NCBI GenBank assembly: GCA_019694805.1
Contig: JAIBBG010000006.1
Coordinates: forward strand, 51,178-115,177
Source of the DNA: Flavobacteriales bacterium
GTDB lineage: Bacteria; Bacteroidota; Bacteroidia; Flavobacteriales_D; Sanyastnellaceae
Direction of reading: 5' to 3'
DNA length: 64,000 bases
Under the pieces are notes generated by a model that worked only from the letters and a program-made list of their open reading frames with translations, made no database searches and was not told the DNA's origin. Numbering within the stretch: the stretch's first letter is position 1; the number at the start of each line of letters is the position of its first letter. Made by a program: the position numbers and the translations under genes. Shown one piece after another: positions 1 through 8,995 of this stretch.

Positions 1-51
1 ACTCAAGCTGTGATTGTTCGTATGATTGAGAAATTAGTGGATTGGTGGTTA

Positions 52-690
52 TCACCCCACCTCCACCCACCTTTCCATCACTCCCACATCATGACTGGAA
101 ACCAAAATCGCTTTTCCGGTTTCGCGGCATAGGGTGGACATCAAAGTATAAAACTCTTCACGGGCTACATAGTCCAGGAATGCTGTGGGTTCGTCCATGA
201 TGATCAAAGGTGTGGCCTGAGCGAGCGCACGTGCAATCATAGCTTTCTGAAGTTCGCCATCTGAGATGTCAGACAATGATTTTTCGGCGAGGTGGGTGAT
301 GCGCATGCGCTCAAGACTTTCTTGCACGGCTTCCGTCTGGTCTTTGGATTTGAAATGCAATGTTCCTTCTGTGGGATAAAGTCCCATCTCTACCAAATCG
401 CGCACACGAAGTCCTCGAAGACGAATGCGTTCCGTAAGCACAATGCTTACCAACGTGGCTCTTGTTGCCATATCTGTCTTGTGGATGTCTTTTCCCTGGA
501 TCAATACTTGTCCTGAAATAGGTGGTTGAAGTCCGCTTAGGGTGCGGAGTATCGTAGTCTTGCCTGATCCGTTTAACCCTTTTAACCCGATAAAATCTCC
601 TTGTTGCATAGTGAGCGAGAATTTATCCTGTACTACCTTACCTTGGTAACCCACTGCTAAATCTTCGGTTTGTAGAATGTTCGCGCTCAT
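52..690 (-). CDS. FecE-like ABC transporter ATP-binding protein, short C-terminus
   Basis: ATP-hydrolysing subunit of an importer of the iron-siderophore/heme/vitamin B12 class, acting on the cytoplasmic face with the FecCD-type permease encoded at 1766-2815. Visible motifs are Walker A GLNGSGKTT (residues 38-46), a degenerate signature SDGEL (about 143-147, normally SGGQ), Walker B LIIMDEP (Asp166, Glu167), and the switch His200 in SSHD. At 212 residues it is shorter than typical FecE/BtuD proteins (about 250). It stops just after the H-loop at two tandem stops (TGA TAA), and another frame stays open to the window edge, so a frameshift or truncation is possible. It is the last gene of a minus-strand row, 40 bases after the RhuM-Fic gene. 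The family assignment is firm; the substrate is not known because no binding protein is in the window. Confidence 0.85.
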   Translation of the reverse strand: MSANILQTEDLAVGYQGKVVQDKFSLTMQQGDFIGLKGLNGSGKTTILRTLSGLQPPISGQVLIQGKDIHKTDMATRATLVSIVLTERIRLRGLRVRDLVEMGLYPTEGTLHFKSKDQTEAVQESLERMRITHLAEKSLSDISDGELQKAMIARALAQATPLIIMDEPTAFLDYVAREEFYTLMSTLCRETGKAILVSSHDVGVMERWVEVG

Positions 691-730
691 AGAAAATATG
701 TGGTTGTGCTGTTTTTGGAGGGGCTACAAT

Positions 731-1726
731 TCATCCGATGGTTTGACTATTGCTGATGAGGTTAATAATAAGTTTTATGATCAATTCCTTGTCCTCTGGT
801 CTGCTTTGAGCGACCAATAAAGCCATTATTGTGAGGCCGTTGTCATTAATTTTTAGTTCACCATTGGGTTTAAAGCGATGTTTGTTTTTTTCTAAGAACC
901 AAATAAACAGAAAAGCTCCAATCCTTTTGTTGCCATCTACAAATGAGTGATTCTTAATGACAAAATACAACAAGTGAGATGCTTGTTCTTCAATACTGGA
1001 GTATAAATATTGTCCTTCAAATGTTTGAACAATGGCCTGAAGTGAACTTTTGAAACTTTCGTCTTTTTCTTGACCGAATAATTCTGATGCTTGGTTTTGT
1101 GCGCCTAGTTGAAGTTTTAGTTTTGTAATGGCAGCTTTGGCTTCGGCATATGTGATCTCAAATGTTATCTTTTCATTTCCCTTTTCAGATGTCAGATTTT
1201 GGTTGTCAAATTGACTAAGCAAAACAAAACTTCTTGTATATTGAGTGAGGATATCAAGTAATCCTTTGGTTTCATTCAATTGTAAAGTTTCAGCCTTGGT
1301 TGTTTGTTCTATTAACTGAACCATTTTCCCCAATTCATCAATTCGTTTTTGATTGATGGAATATCCCTTAATAAGGTATTCGTTGAGACGAACTGTTGCC
1401 CATTGTCTAAATTGGGTTCCTCTCTTCGAATTCACCCTATAACCTACGGCAAGAATTACGTCCAAATTATAATGTTTAATGCTCTTTTCTTGAGTTTTAC
1501 CCCTAATTGCTCCATGTTTTGTGGTGTGTGCAAAATTTGCACATACCACTTTTTCATCAAGTTCTTCTTCTTTGAAAATGTTACGGAGGTGCTTAGTGAT
1601 GACGGTTCGGTCGCGATCAAATAATTGAGCAATCTGTTCCTGTGTTAACCAAAAGGTTTCGCCCTCGAACTGCACATCAACGTGAGTCTGTTGGTCGGGT
1701 GTTTGATAAATGATAATTTCACTCAT
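731..1726 (-). CDS. RhuM-family protein with C-terminal Fic/DOC domain
   Basis: 331-residue two-domain protein. Residues about 1-120 match the RhuM family (COG3943-like): an N-terminal region reading FWLTQEQIAQLF like a helix-turn-helix, then the family block around GYRVNSKRGTQFRQWA. The C-terminal part carries a Fic motif HSFVDGNKR at about 260-268, fitting the consensus HxFx(D/E)GNxR, whose His is the catalytic base for AMP or other nucleotide-phosphate transfer to target proteins. RhuM-Fic fusions are known in bacteria and often sit in mobile or defence-associated places, but their target is generally unknown. Here the gene lies between the permease and ATPase genes of one ABC importer, in the same direction, with 39-40 base gaps. 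It could be a toxin or a regulatory AMP transferase. The inhibitory alpha-helix motif was not identified with confidence. Confidence 0.85.
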   Translation of the reverse strand: MSEIIIYQTPDQQTHVDVQFEGETFWLTQEQIAQLFDRDRTVITKHLRNIFKEEELDEKVVCANFAHTTKHGAIRGKTQEKSIKHYNLDVILAVGYRVNSKRGTQFRQWATVRLNEYLIKGYSINQKRIDELGKMVQLIEQTTKAETLQLNETKGLLDILTQYTRSFVLLSQFDNQNLTSEKGNEKITFEITYAEAKAAITKLKLQLGAQNQASELFGQEKDESFKSSLQAIVQTFEGQYLYSSIEEQASHLLYFVIKNHSFVDGNKRIGAFLFIWFLEKNKHRFKPNGELKINDNGLTIMALLVAQSRPEDKELIIKLIINLISNSQTIG

Positions 1727-1765
1727 GCTGATGTGCTTTTATCGACTTCGTGCGGTTCTGAATCT

Positions 1766-2815
1766 TCAAAATATGGTATTGTTGCGTTGTCCTTTGATGA
1801 TGATCCAAATGACTACCGGCGCGCCAAGTGCCGATGCTACAGTATTCAATGGTAAATTGAGCAGGAGTGAAATGAGGTCACAAACCATGGCTAAGATGGC
1901 TCCGGTAAGCGCAATGGCGATCCATATTTTACGATGGATCATGGTACTGAACCATGAACGGATGAGATGAGGAACCGCCAATCCAATGAAGGCGACGGGT
2001 CCGCAATATGCGGTGGCCACTCCGGCGAGAAGCCCGGTGATGAGGATGAGAACCAACGAAGTGCGCGATGGATCTATACCCATGCTTTGAGCGTAGGATG
2101 TTCCCATCAGGAAAATATCGAGTTTGCGGAGTTGAGGCACGATGGCCATCAAACCTATGGCAGTCGCACCGGCCATGATGGCAATTTCTCCGGTGGAGGT
2201 TCCCGAAAAACTTCCCAATCCCCACGTGATGTATTTGCGCAATGAGTCGTTGGTGGAATGAAATTGCAGTGCGTCGACAATCGCTCCGGTGAAAAAGGAC
2301 AGCATCACCCCAAAAATGAGGAGTGTTGTGTTGTCGCTGAGTCGTTTCGAGGCAAAGGTGATGACCAATAGCACCAACAAAGCTCCGAAAATCGCTGCCA
2401 AGGCTATGGCTGCAGGTGTTAAGCTGGTGCCGGCCATCCAGCCGCCTGACAAAAGGAGTATGGCTACGCCCAGCGAAGCACCAGACGAAACGCCCAGTAC
2501 TGAAGGCCCGGCGAGCGGATTACGGAAGAGGGTTTGCATGAGCATGCCGCCAAGGGCTAAGCTGCTTCCCGCGAATATGGCAGTGAGGGCGCGTGGTAAT
2601 CTAGATTGCAGGACAATCATCCGGATGTTTTCATCGGACATCTCTGGGTGGGTAAGGCTCACCCATACTTCACCCAGAGATATGTCCACTGTGCCAAATA
2701 CCAATTCGGCGATGGCGACGATGAAGAGCAATATGATGAGGATGCCGTTTTTCAAGGGCTGCAAAAGTGGAGATGGATTGGTGAATGTCCTCATTCTCTG
2801 TGTTTCCACCTGCAT
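1766..2815 (-). CDS. FecCD-type ABC transporter permease
   Basis: Polytopic inner-membrane permease of the FecCD/BtuC family, importing an iron chelate, heme or cobalamin with the ATPase at 52-690. The protein is almost wholly hydrophobic, with about nine to ten membrane helices. It has family blocks such as SRLPRALTAIFAGSSLALGG near the N-terminus, the GxxxQ-like stretch NPLAGPSVLGVSSGASLG, and FIGLAVPHLIR near the C-terminus. The frame can be extended to a GTG at 2866, but that leaves only 36 bases to the divergent yidC start. ATG codons at 2815 and 2794 give a normal N-terminus of 15-22 residues before the first helix, so 2815 is used. The partner ATPase follows only after an intervening RhuM-Fic gene. 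Confidence 0.88.
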   Translation of the reverse strand: MQVETQRMRTFTNPSPLLQPLKNGILIILLFIVAIAELVFGTVDISLGEVWVSLTHPEMSDENIRMIVLQSRLPRALTAIFAGSSLALGGMLMQTLFRNPLAGPSVLGVSSGASLGVAILLLSGGWMAGTSLTPAAIALAAIFGALLVLLVITFASKRLSDNTTLLIFGVMLSFFTGAIVDALQFHSTNDSLRKYITWGLGSFSGTSTGEIAIMAGATAIGLMAIVPQLRKLDIFLMGTSYAQSMGIDPSRTSLVLILITGLLAGVATAYCGPVAFIGLAVPHLIRSWFSTMIHRKIWIAIALTGAILAMVCDLISLLLNLPLNTVASALGAPVVIWIIIKGQRNNTIF

Positions 2816-2902
2816 TTTATTCCACTGACCGCCAAAAATCGCCTTGGTATGGTGCAGAACTGTCACCGAATCACGACTTTTGCGCGCCTTTTTTAACTCG
2901 AA

Positions 2903-4816
2903 ATGAAATTTGATAAGAATACAGTGATCGGCTTCACCCTGATGGTGGTGTTGCTGATTGGATTCGCTTGGTACCAGAACGGTGAACTCAAGAAGCAGGC
3001 TGAAGCCGAACAGGCTCGCCTGGATAGTCTTGCGAAAGTGGAAGCTTCACAGCCGAAGCCGGCAGAACAACCTCAAGTAACCTCAGAGAATACTGCGACA
3101 ATGGCCGCAGCGCCGAATGACTCGCTTTCTGCTGTTGCGGTATCAGATGCACTCAACCAGAAATATGGCATTCTTTCTTCCGCTGTTCAGGGTGAAGGTC
3201 GCGATGTGGTGATTGAAAACAATCGCATCAAAGTGACGCTGAATACCAAAGGCGGGATGGTGAAAATGGCCGAACTCACCGATGGCTATAAGACTTACCA
3301 CACCAAAGAAAATATCAAACTTTGGAGCGATAGCCTTTCGGCCATGAAACTGTTGTTTAACCTTTATGGAAAAGGCAGTTTCAAGAGTGATGAATTTGTT
3401 TTTACGCCTTCTACAGATTATGCTGACGCAAAAGGAAGTGCTCAGTCTGTGAGCATGAAATTGTTGTCGGCTGATCCTTCTAAATACCTCGAATTGATAT
3501 ACAGTCTTACACCAGATTCATATCAGGTGGGTTTGAAGATCAACGTCGTGGGAATGGGTGATGATCTGGAATTGGGCAGCAAACCGATGAATTTGGAATG
3601 GTTTGCGGCAGGTCTTTCTAATGAAAAGGGGATCAGCGCAGAACGTGCGAGATGTTCTATCTACTACCGCGAAATGGAAGAAGATCGCGATTACCTGAGT
3701 GAAACCGCAGGCGATGAATATGTATCTGAAAAGAAGGTGAATTGGATGTCCTTCAAACAGGATTATTTCTCGGCTGCCATTGTTTCTCAGCAGGGTTTTA
3801 ATGCAGGGTCTTTATTGCAAGTCAATATTCCACAAGATTCTTCCAGGACAAAATTCTACTTCGCAAATCTGGGTATTCCGATGAATGGCGGCGCCTCAAC
3901 ATCCGGCGACCTCACTTTTTACTTCGGACCGAACGATTACCGCGAATTGAAGATGGTGAACGCGGAAGAATTCGACCGTATCATTGACTACGGTTGGAGC
4001 ATCATCGGAACAGTAAACAGATGGTGTATACGCCCATTGTTCTGGTTCTTCTCTTCTTTCATCGGGTCATGGGGATTGATCATCCTGCTGGTAACACTGG
4101 TGATCAAAACCGTTCTTTTCCCGATTACGTGGAAGAACTTCATGAGCAGTGCTAAAATGCGCGTGCTTAAACCTGAGATTGACGAAATCAATAAGAAGTA
4201 CGAAGGCAAAGATGCCGTTCAAAAGCAACAGGCGACTATGGCTTTGTACCGTCAGACAGGAGTTAATCCATTTGCCGGTTGTATTCCAGTGTTGCTGCAA
4301 ATGCCAATTCTGTATGCGATGTTCCGATTCTTTCCAGCAGAGATTGTATTGCGCGGTAAGAGTTTCTTGTGGGCAGATGATCTCGCAGCTTATGACAGTA
4401 TTTTCTCTTGGTCGCAGAACATTCCAATCCTGAGTTCTATCTATGGTAACCACATCAGTGGATTTACCATCCTCATGGCCGCTTCTACCTTCCTCTATTC
4501 GCAAATGAGTATGGGTGCACAGCCTCAAATGGCTCAGCAGCCTGGTATGCCGAACATGAAAGTGATGATGAACCTGTTCACAGTGATGATGTTGTTCTTC
4601 TTCAACAATCAGCCTTCTGGTTTGGCATTGTATTATTTCATCGCGAACATGGTAAGTATCGGACAGATGTGGGCAATCAAAAAGTACTTCATCGATGAGG
4701 ATGCGATCCGCGCGAAAATTGAAGAGAACAAAAAGAAGCCGAAAACGAAGAGCAGTTTCATGCAACGTTTAGAGGAAGCTCAAAAGTTGCAACAGCAGCG
4801 CTCAGGTAAGAAGTGA
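2903..4816 (+). CDS. yidC: Membrane protein insertase YidC
   Basis: Inserts and folds inner-membrane proteins, with SecYEG or alone. The 637-residue protein has the full Gram-negative architecture. A first membrane helix lies at about 6-25, followed by a low-complexity linker rich in Ala, Glu and Pro. The large periplasmic beta-domain spans about 90-350. The conserved insertase core begins near residue 365 (SIIGTVNRWCIRPLFWFFSS), with the cytoplasmic hairpin around SSAKMRVLKPEI and the remaining helices to about 600. A Lys/Gln-rich basic tail follows, typical of ribosome contact. The usual Bacteroidota neighbour pyrG is not seen. The gene is divergent from the ABC permease, and its end overlaps the longest reading of the next gene. 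Confidence 0.97.
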   Translation: MKFDKNTVIGFTLMVVLLIGFAWYQNGELKKQAEAEQARLDSLAKVEASQPKPAEQPQVTSENTATMAAAPNDSLSAVAVSDALNQKYGILSSAVQGEGRDVVIENNRIKVTLNTKGGMVKMAELTDGYKTYHTKENIKLWSDSLSAMKLLFNLYGKGSFKSDEFVFTPSTDYADAKGSAQSVSMKLLSADPSKYLELIYSLTPDSYQVGLKINVVGMGDDLELGSKPMNLEWFAAGLSNEKGISAERARCSIYYREMEEDRDYLSETAGDEYVSEKKVNWMSFKQDYFSAAIVSQQGFNAGSLLQVNIPQDSSRTKFYFANLGIPMNGGASTSGDLTFYFGPNDYRELKMVNAEEFDRIIDYGWSIIGTVNRWCIRPLFWFFSSFIGSWGLIILLVTLVIKTVLFPITWKNFMSSAKMRVLKPEIDEINKKYEGKDAVQKQQATMALYRQTGVNPFAGCIPVLLQMPILYAMFRFFPAEIVLRGKSFLWADDLAAYDSIFSWSQNIPILSSIYGNHISGFTILMAASTFLYSQMSMGAQPQMAQQPGMPNMKVMMNLFTVMMLFFFNNQPSGLALYYFIANMVSIGQMWAIKKYFIDEDAIRAKIEENKKKPKTKSSFMQRLEEAQKLQQQRSGKK

Positions 4817-4863
4817 TTTGCATTCTGGCAGGCATATTGTCTTGTCAGCAAAAAATGAATCCT

Positions 4864-5400
4864 ATGAAAACACCTTTCGTCATCCTGATTTTTCTGGCCT
4901 TGTTTGTTGGATCATGCGCCAAAAAGAAATCTGTAGCCGTGAAGGAAGAGCCTGTGACGCAGAACAAGGAAGAAGCGAAGTTGCCACCTGTTTCAGATGT
5001 AGATCCCGATAAAGACACTTTATTGTTTTATCAGCGCGGGGCTTGTTTTGGAATGTGTCCGATTTTCGATTTGGTGGTTTATCAAAGTGGTCGGGCGGTT
5101 TATAACGGAAAAAATTACGTGGATCGCATTGGAATTTACCAGACAACCATTGATCCTACCGCTCTTCAAAAAATCAGGTCAACTGCCGACGGCATTGGCT
5201 ATTTTGGCCTTCAGGAAAGTTATGACAATCCGCATGTGACAGATTTGCCGACGACTGTAACCATGATCGCCAATCAGGATAGTGAGTTGAAAGTAGTGGC
5301 AAATCGATATAAAGGGCCGGCTGGACTGAGGGTATTGTATGATGAGCTGGACAAAATGATCGAAGCACAAGATTGGAAACTGATCCAAACGAAACAATGA
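4864..5400 (+). CDS. DUF6438-type lipoprotein
   Basis: Small predicted lipoprotein. The signal peptide begins MKTPFVILIFLALF and ends in the lipobox VGSC, so the mature protein would start at Cys and be anchored in a membrane of the envelope. After a charged linker, the block GACFGMCPIFDLVVYQSG is the hallmark of DUF6438, a domain with two conserved cysteines and no assigned function. ATG codons at 4813 (inside yidC), 4855 and 4864 are all in frame. 4864 puts the signal peptide at the very N-terminus and is preferred. It ends 41 bases before the S46 peptidase start and may be co-transcribed with it. Confidence 0.75.
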   Translation: MKTPFVILIFLALFVGSCAKKKSVAVKEEPVTQNKEEAKLPPVSDVDPDKDTLLFYQRGACFGMCPIFDLVVYQSGRAVYNGKNYVDRIGIYQTTIDPTALQKIRSTADGIGYFGLQESYDNPHVTDLPTTVTMIANQDSELKVVANRYKGPAGLRVLYDELDKMIEAQDWKLIQTKQ

Positions 5401-5441
5401 ATTTTCATCAAAATCAATTCAACAGATATCTAACAAGTAAC

Positions 5442-7931
5442 ATGAAACACCTGATTAAACTCTGTGTGGCAGCGGTGCTGATGTTCCCAAGCTTTGCGAA
5501 AGCAAACGAAGGAATGTGGCTCGTGAGCCTGCTGAACAAAATGAATGAAGCAGAAATGCGCGGCATGGGTCTCAACCTCACTGCTGAAGAAATTTACAGC
5601 ATCAACAAAGCATCTTTGAAAGATGCCATCGTTCGTTTGAACTATGGTATGTGTACCGGTGAAGTGGTGAGTGACAAATCTCTCATCTTTACCAATCACC
5701 ATTGTGGATATGATGCGATTCAGACACTTTCTACGGTAGAAAAAAACCTGCTTCGCGACGGATTCTGCGCAAAGTCACTGGCTGAAGAACTTCCTATTCC
5801 GGATTTCCACATCCAATTCCTGGTGCGCATCGATGATGTGACCAAACAAATTTTGGATGCTATTCCAAATGGCACTTCAGAAGCAGAGCGCGCAAAAATT
5901 GTTGCTGCTAAAACCAAAGAACTGATCAATGCCAATAGCGAAAATGGCAAATACGAAGTCGAATTAAAATCTTTCTACTACGGCAATGAGTATTACCTAA
6001 TGGTTTATCAAACATTCAGCGATATCCGTTTGGTGGGTAATCCTCCCGAGAGTGTAGGTAAATACGGTGGTGACACTGATAACTGGATGTGGCCACGCCA
6101 TACTGGTGACTTCTCCATGTTGCGTATTTACGCTGACAAAGACAATAACCCGGCTGCATACAGCAAGGACAACGTTCCTTACAAACCAAAACACTTCCTT
6201 CCTGTCAACATCGATGGAATCGAAGAAGGTGATTTTTCTATGATCATGGGTTTCCCTGGTCGCACCACCCGTTACCTCACTTCTTATGGTGTTCAGCAGG
6301 CAGTGGATGTGCGCAATCCTGCACTCATCGCATGTCTCGGTACCAAATTGGAATCATGGAAAACAGTGATGAATGCTGATCCTGCAGTGGATCTCATGTA
6401 CGCAGCCAAATATGCTTCTACCGCTAATGGCTGGAAATATTACATTGGTCAAACACGTGGTTTGAAAAGACTCAATGTGAAAGGTGATAAAGAAAACATC
6501 GAGAAAGAATTTACAACCTGGGTGAATGCCAACGATTCACGCAAACAGAAATATGGCCAGGCTTTGGGCATGGTGAAAGAATATTACGACGGATGGAATC
6601 CATATGTATTGAAATCAACTTATGCCGGACTTTGTGGACTTGGCGGAGCTGAATTTGTGGGATTTGCATACGGCATGGGTGGCGAACTTCGCGCATACGC
6701 TGAAGAAAAAGATGCAGCAAAACGCGATGAAATGAAGAAGGGTTTGATGGCTGAAATTGATGCATTCTTCAAAGAATACAATGCCGGAACAGATAAACTG
6801 GTGTTCGTGAACCTGACCAATTTGTACCGCGAACAAATGCAGGGTGCTGACAGAGCAACATGGCACACAACCCTCGATTCAAAATTCAAAGGAAATGTGA
6901 ATGCATATGCAGAAAAACTTTTCGCTACATCCATTTTCACTGACAAGAAAAAATTGATGTTGTTCCTCGATAAGCCAAGCACCAAAGTTTTGGATAAAGA
7001 CCTCGCGTTTCAAACAGCCAATAGCATGAAGGAACAAAGTGATTCTTACGCTGCGTTCAATCAGCAGGAAAAATTCAACATAGGTATGCGTTCATTCGTT
7101 GCCGGTTTGCGTGAAATGCATCCTGACAAAGCCTATGCGCCTGATGCGAACAGCACCATGCGTCTTACTTATGGTTTGGTAGATGATTACAAAGCAGCGG
7201 ATGCAGTTCACTATGATTTCTATACCACTACTGTGGGTATTTTGGAAAAACGCGACGACAGCAATCCTGAATTTGTTGTTCCACAAAAACTTGCAGACCT
7301 CATCAATGCCAAAGATTTTGGCAAGTATGCTCCGAAAGGAAAAGATCTGGTTACATGTTTCCTCACCACACACGACATTACCGGTGGTAATTCTGGAAGT
7401 CCAGTAATTGACGGCGATGGTAACCTCATTGGTATTGCATTCGATGGCAACTGGGAAGCCATGAGCGGTGATATCGCATTCGAGAAGAATATGCAGCGCA
7501 CCATTTCAGTGGATATCCGTTATGTGCTTTTCACCGTTGAAAAACTGATGGGTGGTAAAAACATCGTGGACGAATTGAAATACGCGAAGAAGAAACCAAA
7601 GCCTGCAGTAGCACCTGCAAGTGAATCTTCATCTGTTGCTCCTTCACCAGCTGGTCCACAAACTACACCTGGTCCTGCAGTGACTCCAGGTCCTGGTGGT
7701 CGTCCGGCAAACGCGGCTGACAACAAGGCCAAAATGGACGAGCAGCGTAAAAAAGCTGAAGAAGAAGCCAAAGCAAAAAAAGCTGAGTTTGACAAGAAAA
7801 GAGCAGAATCAGAAAAGGTGAAGGCCGAAAATGCAGCCAAAGCGAAGGCAGCAGCTGACAAAGCAAAAGCCGCCAATGAAAAACAGAAAGCTCCTGCAAA
7901 AGCCGAAGAAAAAGCTCCTGTAAAGAAGTAA
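5442..7931 (+). CDS. S46-family dipeptidyl-peptidase (DPP7-type) with TolA-like tail
   Basis: Periplasmic serine exopeptidase that releases dipeptides from the N-terminus of oligopeptides, a central step in peptide feeding in Bacteroidota. A signal peptide (MKHLIKLCVAAVLMFPSFAKA) precedes a typical S46 sequence. The catalytic His is His86 in TNHHCGYD, and the nucleophile is Ser651 in GNSGSP. The residue 18 positions after the nucleophile, Gly669, corresponds to position 673 of the Porphyromonas enzymes. There, Gly is the DPP7 form (hydrophobic P1) and Arg the DPP11 form (acidic P1), so a DPP7-like preference is inferred. The frame opens at 5373, but 5442 gives the signal peptide. Odd: about 115 extra C-terminal residues, first Pro/Gly/Ala/Thr-rich, then a Lys/Ala/Glu helix. 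A strong terminator follows. Confidence 0.93.
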   Translation: MKHLIKLCVAAVLMFPSFAKANEGMWLVSLLNKMNEAEMRGMGLNLTAEEIYSINKASLKDAIVRLNYGMCTGEVVSDKSLIFTNHHCGYDAIQTLSTVEKNLLRDGFCAKSLAEELPIPDFHIQFLVRIDDVTKQILDAIPNGTSEAERAKIVAAKTKELINANSENGKYEVELKSFYYGNEYYLMVYQTFSDIRLVGNPPESVGKYGGDTDNWMWPRHTGDFSMLRIYADKDNNPAAYSKDNVPYKPKHFLPVNIDGIEEGDFSMIMGFPGRTTRYLTSYGVQQAVDVRNPALIACLGTKLESWKTVMNADPAVDLMYAAKYASTANGWKYYIGQTRGLKRLNVKGDKENIEKEFTTWVNANDSRKQKYGQALGMVKEYYDGWNPYVLKSTYAGLCGLGGAEFVGFAYGMGGELRAYAEEKDAAKRDEMKKGLMAEIDAFFKEYNAGTDKLVFVNLTNLYREQMQGADRATWHTTLDSKFKGNVNAYAEKLFATSIFTDKKKLMLFLDKPSTKVLDKDLAFQTANSMKEQSDSYAAFNQQEKFNIGMRSFVAGLREMHPDKAYAPDANSTMRLTYGLVDDYKAADAVHYDFYTTTVGILEKRDDSNPEFVVPQKLADLINAKDFGKYAPKGKDLVTCFLTTHDITGGNSGSPVIDGDGNLIGIAFDGNWEAMSGDIAFEKNMQRTISVDIRYVLFTVEKLMGGKNIVDELKYAKKKPKPAVAPASESSSVAPSPAGPQTTPGPAVTPGPGGRPANAADNKAKMDEQRKKAEEEAKAKKAEFDKKRAESEKVKAENAAKAKAAADKAKAANEKQKAPAKAEEKAPVKK

Positions 7932-7950
7932 TTTATTTTTTTGGATATGA

Positions 7951-7985
7951 AAAACCGCCTTGTGATACAGGGCGGTTTTTTTTTT
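7951..7985 (+). terminator. Rho-independent terminator after the S46 peptidase gene
   Basis: A 9-bp stem (CCGCCTTGT with ACAGGGCGG, one G-T wobble) closes a GAT loop, is flanked by AAAA on the left, and is followed by ten T residues. It lies 20 bases after the stop codon of the peptidase gene. Confidence 0.9.
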
Positions 7986-8011
7986 GAATGAATTGTGGGA
8001 AACCCTTTACT

Positions 8012-8039
8012 GTTGAGTCTTAGGTCATAGATATTTTTG
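8012..8039 (+). promoter_or_regulatory. Candidate Bacteroidota promoter for the hydrolase gene
   Basis: TTG at 8012-8014, then 17 bases, then TATTTTTG at 8032-8039, which fits TAnnTTTG. The expected transcription start would fall almost on the ATG at 8045, so the transcript would be leaderless or nearly so. Sequence match only. Confidence 0.35.
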
Positions 8040-8044
8040 CCTGC

Positions 8045-8995
8045 ATGAAGCCATGGCTTTTTCTCATTCTTCTGTCGATTGGCACCTTTTCATGCAATGT
8101 GCTGAAAGTTGTTGATCGGAAACAAGAGAAACGATTCTCCAAAGAAGAAATGCCATTGGTGCAATTTCGGGATGGTCGCGTGATCCGTTCTGTTCATGTA
8201 CGAAATACGGGGCGTCCTAAAATCATGCTGTTGCACGGTTATGGTGCAAGCGGAATTGGTCAGTATTATCGCACAGCTCTTGATCTGAATGCTGATTATG
8301 ATTTGATACTTCCTGATTTGTTGTATTGCGGTAAAAGCAGAGGTGATGAATCAGAGGAAAGTTATACCATAGCAGCACAAGTCGAGCACTTGAAGATTAT
8401 GCTGGATTCTTTGAATGTCCATGAACCAATGCTGGTCATTGGCAATTCGTATGGAGGCATTGTTGCCTCTTATTTCGCGGAAAAATATCCTGAATGGGTG
8501 AACAAATTGGTCATTTACGATTCACCGGTGAATGAGTATCGCTTAAGTTATGCCGACAGTTTGGCTCATCGCATGGAAGTACCTTCAGTGTTGGAGTTAT
8601 TGTCACCAACCAATATTCATGAGAATCGAAAATCATTGGACATTGTGTTCTATGATCAGCCTTATATCCCAAGGTTTCTGCGAAGACAAATGGTTAAATA
8701 TGGAAGTGTACCTGCCCGCCCGTCGCAACTAAAACTACTGGAGCATCTTATTCAACATGAAACAGCATACAACGAACATTTTTTTCAATGGAAAATGCCG
8801 GTCTATGTATGTTGGGGTCAATACGATGAATTGATTCCTATGCAAACTTGTCGCGCTGTCATGAAACGTTATCAAATTCCTGAGCATCGTTTGCATGTGT
8901 TTCCCCATACAGCGCACGCCGCAAATGTTGAATATCCTGAGGCTTTTATTGAATATGTGAGATCATTGATGAATGAAATGGCTATAGGCAAATGA
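8045..8995 (+). CDS. Alpha/beta-hydrolase lipoprotein
   Basis: 316-residue predicted lipoprotein (signal MKPWLFLILLSIGTFSC, Cys17 as lipid anchor) with an alpha/beta-hydrolase fold. The oxyanion strand reads MLLHGYGASG, the nucleophile elbow GNSYGG places Ser at about 135, the acid is probably Asp near 261 (CWGQYDELIP), and the His is near 291 (PHTAHAANVEYPE). The complete triad supports an active hydrolase, most like the MhpC/proline iminopeptidase/haloalkane-dehalogenase-like branch. The substrate cannot be read from sequence. It stands alone behind a terminator, and its last 14 bases overlap the end of the convergent gene at 8982-9851. Confidence 0.85.
   Translation: MKPWLFLILLSIGTFSCNVLKVVDRKQEKRFSKEEMPLVQFRDGRVIRSVHVRNTGRPKIMLLHGYGASGIGQYYRTALDLNADYDLILPDLLYCGKSRGDESEESYTIAAQVEHLKIMLDSLNVHEPMLVIGNSYGGIVASYFAEKYPEWVNKLVIYDSPVNEYRLSYADSLAHRMEVPSVLELLSPTNIHENRKSLDIVFYDQPYIPRFLRRQMVKYGSVPARPSQLKLLEHLIQHETAYNEHFFQWKMPVYVCWGQYDELIPMQTCRAVMKRYQIPEHRLHVFPHTAHAANVEYPEAFIEYVRSLMNEMAIGK

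Noticed and set aside
4067..4765. 232-codon open frame on the minus strand opposite yidC
   Set aside because: It lies entirely antisense to a clear yidC with full-length homology; the translation has no signal, domain or low-complexity pattern of its own.
7520..7876. 118-codon Ala/Phe/Leu-rich minus-strand frame opposite the S46 tail
   Set aside because: It is the mirror of the Lys/Ala/Glu-coding tail; hydrophobic composition is a by-product of that repeat.
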